Source of the DNA: Eunapius fragilis | Taxonomy: Eukaryota; Porifera; Demospongiae; Spongillida; Spongillidae | Length of the DNA: 64,000 bases | Direction of reading: 5' to 3' | Assembly: GCA_963681505.1 (NCBI GenBank) | Contig: OY811993.1 | Coordinates: 2,700,992 to 2,764,991 of the forward strand | Shown here: positions 58,914-64,000 of the stretch, piece after piece | Position numbering within the stretch: position 1 is the first letter of the stretch | How the letters are laid out: each line of letters starts with the position of its first letter | The notes under the pieces: model-generated | Database searches by the model: none | Seen by the model: the letters and a program-made list of their open reading frames with translations, nothing else | Told to the model about the DNA's origin: nothing | Position numbers and translations under genes: made by a program

Positions 58914-59062
58914 TCACCATCCATGGAGCTGATTAGACTTGAGGTAGAGGCTGTCCACAACTTTACTGGTGTTAGCTATGGTCTTCAGGGTGGCTGTAAA
59001 TGTCTGGTCCACAAAACTGTCATCAAAGGCAACAAGCACGCCTTGTCCTTGATCCAGAATGC
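58914..59062 (-). CDS. PSMD11: Last exon of PSMD11/RPN6 (26S proteasome lid)
   Basis: After a strong acceptor (CTCCTCCCCAG) the exon encodes [39 protein letters not shown] and [10 protein letters not shown], then TGA at 58914-58916. This is the conserved C-terminus of RPN6, just after the PCI domain, where the helix ending in VVDSLY contributes to lid assembly. The first Gly codon is split, as expected for a spliced gene. The upstream exons (PCI domain) were not found between 59062 and the OAT start at 61611, so this may be a lone duplicated exon or the host gene has unusually long introns. Confidence 0.8.
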
Positions 59063-61555
59063 CTGGGGAGGAGAATAGGAAGTGAAAGAGACTAGGGAGT
59101 GTGTATGCACATTTCAGTGGGTACAAGAGGGGAGGGATGGGTACAAGACGGGGTATGGTTGGTACAAGAGGGGGCGGGTGGGTACAAGAGGGGGTGAGGT
59201 GGAGGTAATTTTAACATAATGCTAATAATAGCAATATAGATTAATTATTGGAAGGATTACACATGCAAACACATAAAAGATGTCCAGATTGCCAAGGCAG
59301 CAATCAAAGTAGTATTTGGGCACAAGGACCATGATGAGTCTCCATCCCTTACCACCATTAGACAACACTTTGCAACTGTTTAGAGTCAAGATGCAGACCA
59401 ACGCTGGGAGTGGGTGTAGCAGGTAGCCTGGATGCATCATGAGGAGATGATGACAAGATTTGGCAAAAACAAATCCCAAACAAGGTGTCCAAGAGAATCC
59501 AATGGTCAAAGGATAGCAGATTTCAAGGTACCATGCACATGCAGGCTTGGTATAGGATGCAGCCATCATCGAAGGCGGTTATGATCTTCTGCAGAAGAAC
59601 CCCAGTGGGGTCGCCTTGTTGGCCACCTGCTCAAGAGGTGTATACTATAGGAAGCCACAGCTAGGGGTGAGCTGCACAAAACCATGTGGCCCAAGGCAAA
59701 AGTTGAGGGAAATGGAGAGCATTCATCTGGAAGAGACCCAATTGAAGGATTTGCGCATGTCCACCAAAAACCTCTCACCATCCCAGTGCTTATCGATACG
59801 TGCCCTGATTCTGTGTACTACCTTCTTCTGGTCCTGAAGCTCAGGTACCCCCGAACTGAAGAGGCTAGAGAAAGTCAGAGGTCTTGTGCACTATCATGGA
59901 AAAGAAGTGCTTCCCAGTTAACGGACTCAATGATTCACTAACAGCAATGGACTTGATGACAGGGAAAGAGCCAATCTAGAGCCTATCTAGCTGGCTTAGA
60001 TGTGTTAAGCTAAACCAGTTTAATGCACTGCAATAGCACACATGTAGCCTACACTATCCAAATTACTGCACTATGACATTAAACATTGTCACCATTAATT
60101 AGCTATGCCATCTGCTTACCACCTAGCTGACCTTTCTTCTGATGATTTTGTTTGGCAGCATAACTCTTGTTACATCAAACACAACAGTGACAGGCTAACA
60201 CCTCATGTTGAATTGGACCGGGTTGCACTGTACCAGTAATAAGTAACAATAATCAATGGTGCATGCATGAGCTCAGTGCAAAGTCCTTCAGACCAATCAC
60301 CAGTCCAGAATAGATGCTATGTCAACAGACAATCCGCAGCTTTTAATCCATCCTCTTCCTTCACCTCCTCTGTACCACTTCAGCTCTATCAGGCACCATA
60401 CATCCATCCCCCACCCACCCAACCACTCCACCACCTCCATCAACTCCTCCATCCATGCAGGGTAGAATTAAATTACATACAGATTTTATCAATGATAGGT
60501 ACAAAACGAAGTATAGCAACCCTTAAGGATATGGCTCATGTATGGTAAGTTCAATTTCATGCAGGGTAGGTTGATAACATGGACCCGCCACTCCCACACC
60601 TGCCCCTCCCCCTCCTAAAACGTTTTAAAGGTCCAAGGCCATGCAAAGCTTTTTATTTGACATTCGCACAGTTGCCCTGTCATGTTCTAACTGTACTGTA
60701 ACATCCTGTTCCCTGCTGAGTCTGAGAAGAAGACAAAATATGGCAATGCTCCAAATGCATGTCGAGCATTTCATTTTATTATCGTTTCTTTTGATGGTGC
60801 ATTTTGTCCAGAAGCCAATTTCTTTATGAAACAGTATTTGGAACAAATTAGAGAAATCCTATTGTGAAATTCAGCTGCTGACACATCACTATTATAAATA
60901 TTTGTTTTCAGAGGGTCTCGGACAAAACAGAGGAGCGAATGGCTTGTCTGATGGTGCAGACCTATGCTCTCACTTGAACAAATTTTTCTCCTTCATGTAC
61001 ATGTATTCATTTAACCCTGCCTCAATTACTATAACATGGAACCACCAGAGTAGTCAGCCATGCATTGACGACCATTATCATGATGCCTGTCCACCTCCAC
61101 TACAGCTGCCCACATCCCCTTGAAACTAAATACCCATGATATTCAATGAGATGTTTGCAAACATTATCAAATAAGGAAAACCACACTCCTGGGGTTTTGC
61201 TGGCTTTATGAAACCACTTTAAAGTTGTTACACTGTAGGTGTCAGATCAATTTTAATTCCACATGCCCACATGTTTTTCTGGGTTCTTGGAACAATAGAG
61301 ATCCTCCAAACTCCTCGTGGTACTACATACCCCCCATGATATTGTGCACTCCAGCTACCACAAGTAACCCAAGTTAATTAGCGATAACTACACTCCTGGC
61401 TTTTGCGGATACCACTTCAAACTTGTACCACTTGTCAATTTGAATGACACATGCTCACATGTGCAGTTTCATTGAGAAATAGAATGCCCCACAGAAACAA
61501 CTTCTGTCGCAGGCGCTTACTACAAGTACGCCCACACACAGAAATTACTTCCGCC
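59063..61555. other. Intergenic stretch before OAT
   Basis: No PSMD11 exon or other family was recognised. A GGTACAAGAGGGG-type repeat (about 59115-59200) and a diverged duplication (61187-61275 and 61391-61465, both with ACTCCTGG...CACATGCYCACATG) occur. Open frames around 59560-59940 have no recognisable product. Confidence 0.45.
59118..59200. repeat. Short GGTACAAGAGGGG tandem repeat
   Basis: Four imperfect units of GGGTACAAGAGGGG-type sequence follow the PSMD11 exon upstream side; an isolated related unit lies at about 58887-58900. Confidence 0.6.
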
Positions 61556-61560
61556 CTGGG

Positions 61561-61568
61561 TATAAAAT
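61561..61568 (+). promoter_or_regulatory. TATA-like box of the OAT gene
   Basis: TATAAAAT lies 43-50 bp upstream of the OAT start codon, preceded by GGG. The spacing suits a short 5' UTR of roughly 15-25 nt. Confidence 0.5.
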
Positions 61569-61610
61569 ACGCTAATACCGATCTGTAAACCATTTTTTAC
61601 AAGACAAAAG

Positions 61611-64000
<2,390 letters not shown>

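Noticed and set aside
59566-59941. Overlapping open frames upstream of OAT
   Set aside because: Open on both strands, no family resemblance, no splice context; not enough to call a gene.

Overview
The window is animal nuclear DNA. It is AT-leaning, has spliced genes with GT-AG introns, and is packed with transposable elements. The host genes (an ankyrin-ROC-COR gene built of single-repeat exons, a one-exon 7TM receptor of the GPR157/cAMP-receptor-like type, ornithine aminotransferase, a proteasome RPN6 exon) and the mobile-element mix (short-LTR gypsy, BEL/Pao, REL-type LINE, piggyBac-, P- and hAT-like elements, foldbacks) fit an early-branching marine metazoan. A sponge is my best guess, but that is inference. 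No rRNA, tRNA or CRISPR array was recognised.

Left part (1-34.2 kb). The minus strand carries ankyrin-ROCO coding exons: 34177-34079, 33284-33186, 32538-32440, 29226-29128, 13819-13721, 6151-6053, 5864-5610 (ends in a P-loop) and 3543-1947 (rest of ROC, plus COR). Six of these are exactly 99 bp and phase 0, one ankyrin repeat per exon. Two of them look like first repeats, so this is either one gene of more than 32 kb or two tandem paralogues, the upstream one truncated. The introns or intergenic DNA hold a BEL/Pao gag remnant, hairpin MITEs, a 450-bp polypyrimidine tract, a cluster of REL-type LINE fragments (14.5-19.0 kb) with a 1.5-kb foldback inserted at a TA, and three gypsy elements (21.1-25.0, 25.2-27.6, 29.9-32.1 kb). 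One gypsy carries a piggyBac-like insertion at TTAA.

Middle part (35-52.2 kb). This is almost entirely mobile DNA: a MITE with ATATAT duplications, a gypsy element with both LTRs (36.3-42.5 kb) that hosts two DNA-transposon insertions, a 555-bp foldback, the best REL-type LINE copy (43.3-44.9 kb), a set of nested DNA elements around a 200-N gap (46.4-48.3 kb), another hairpin MITE, and two decayed LINE copies.

Right part (52.5-64 kb). A 7TM receptor gene (minus, one apparent frameshift) is followed by nested GC-run elements, a 1.5-kb 21-bp minisatellite, a LINE fragment, a lone last exon of PSMD11/RPN6 (minus) and the first seven exons of mitochondrial ornithine aminotransferase (plus), which runs off the right edge.

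The genes form no pathway. The main story is a modular ankyrin-ROCO locus inflated by nested insertions whose target duplications can still be read.
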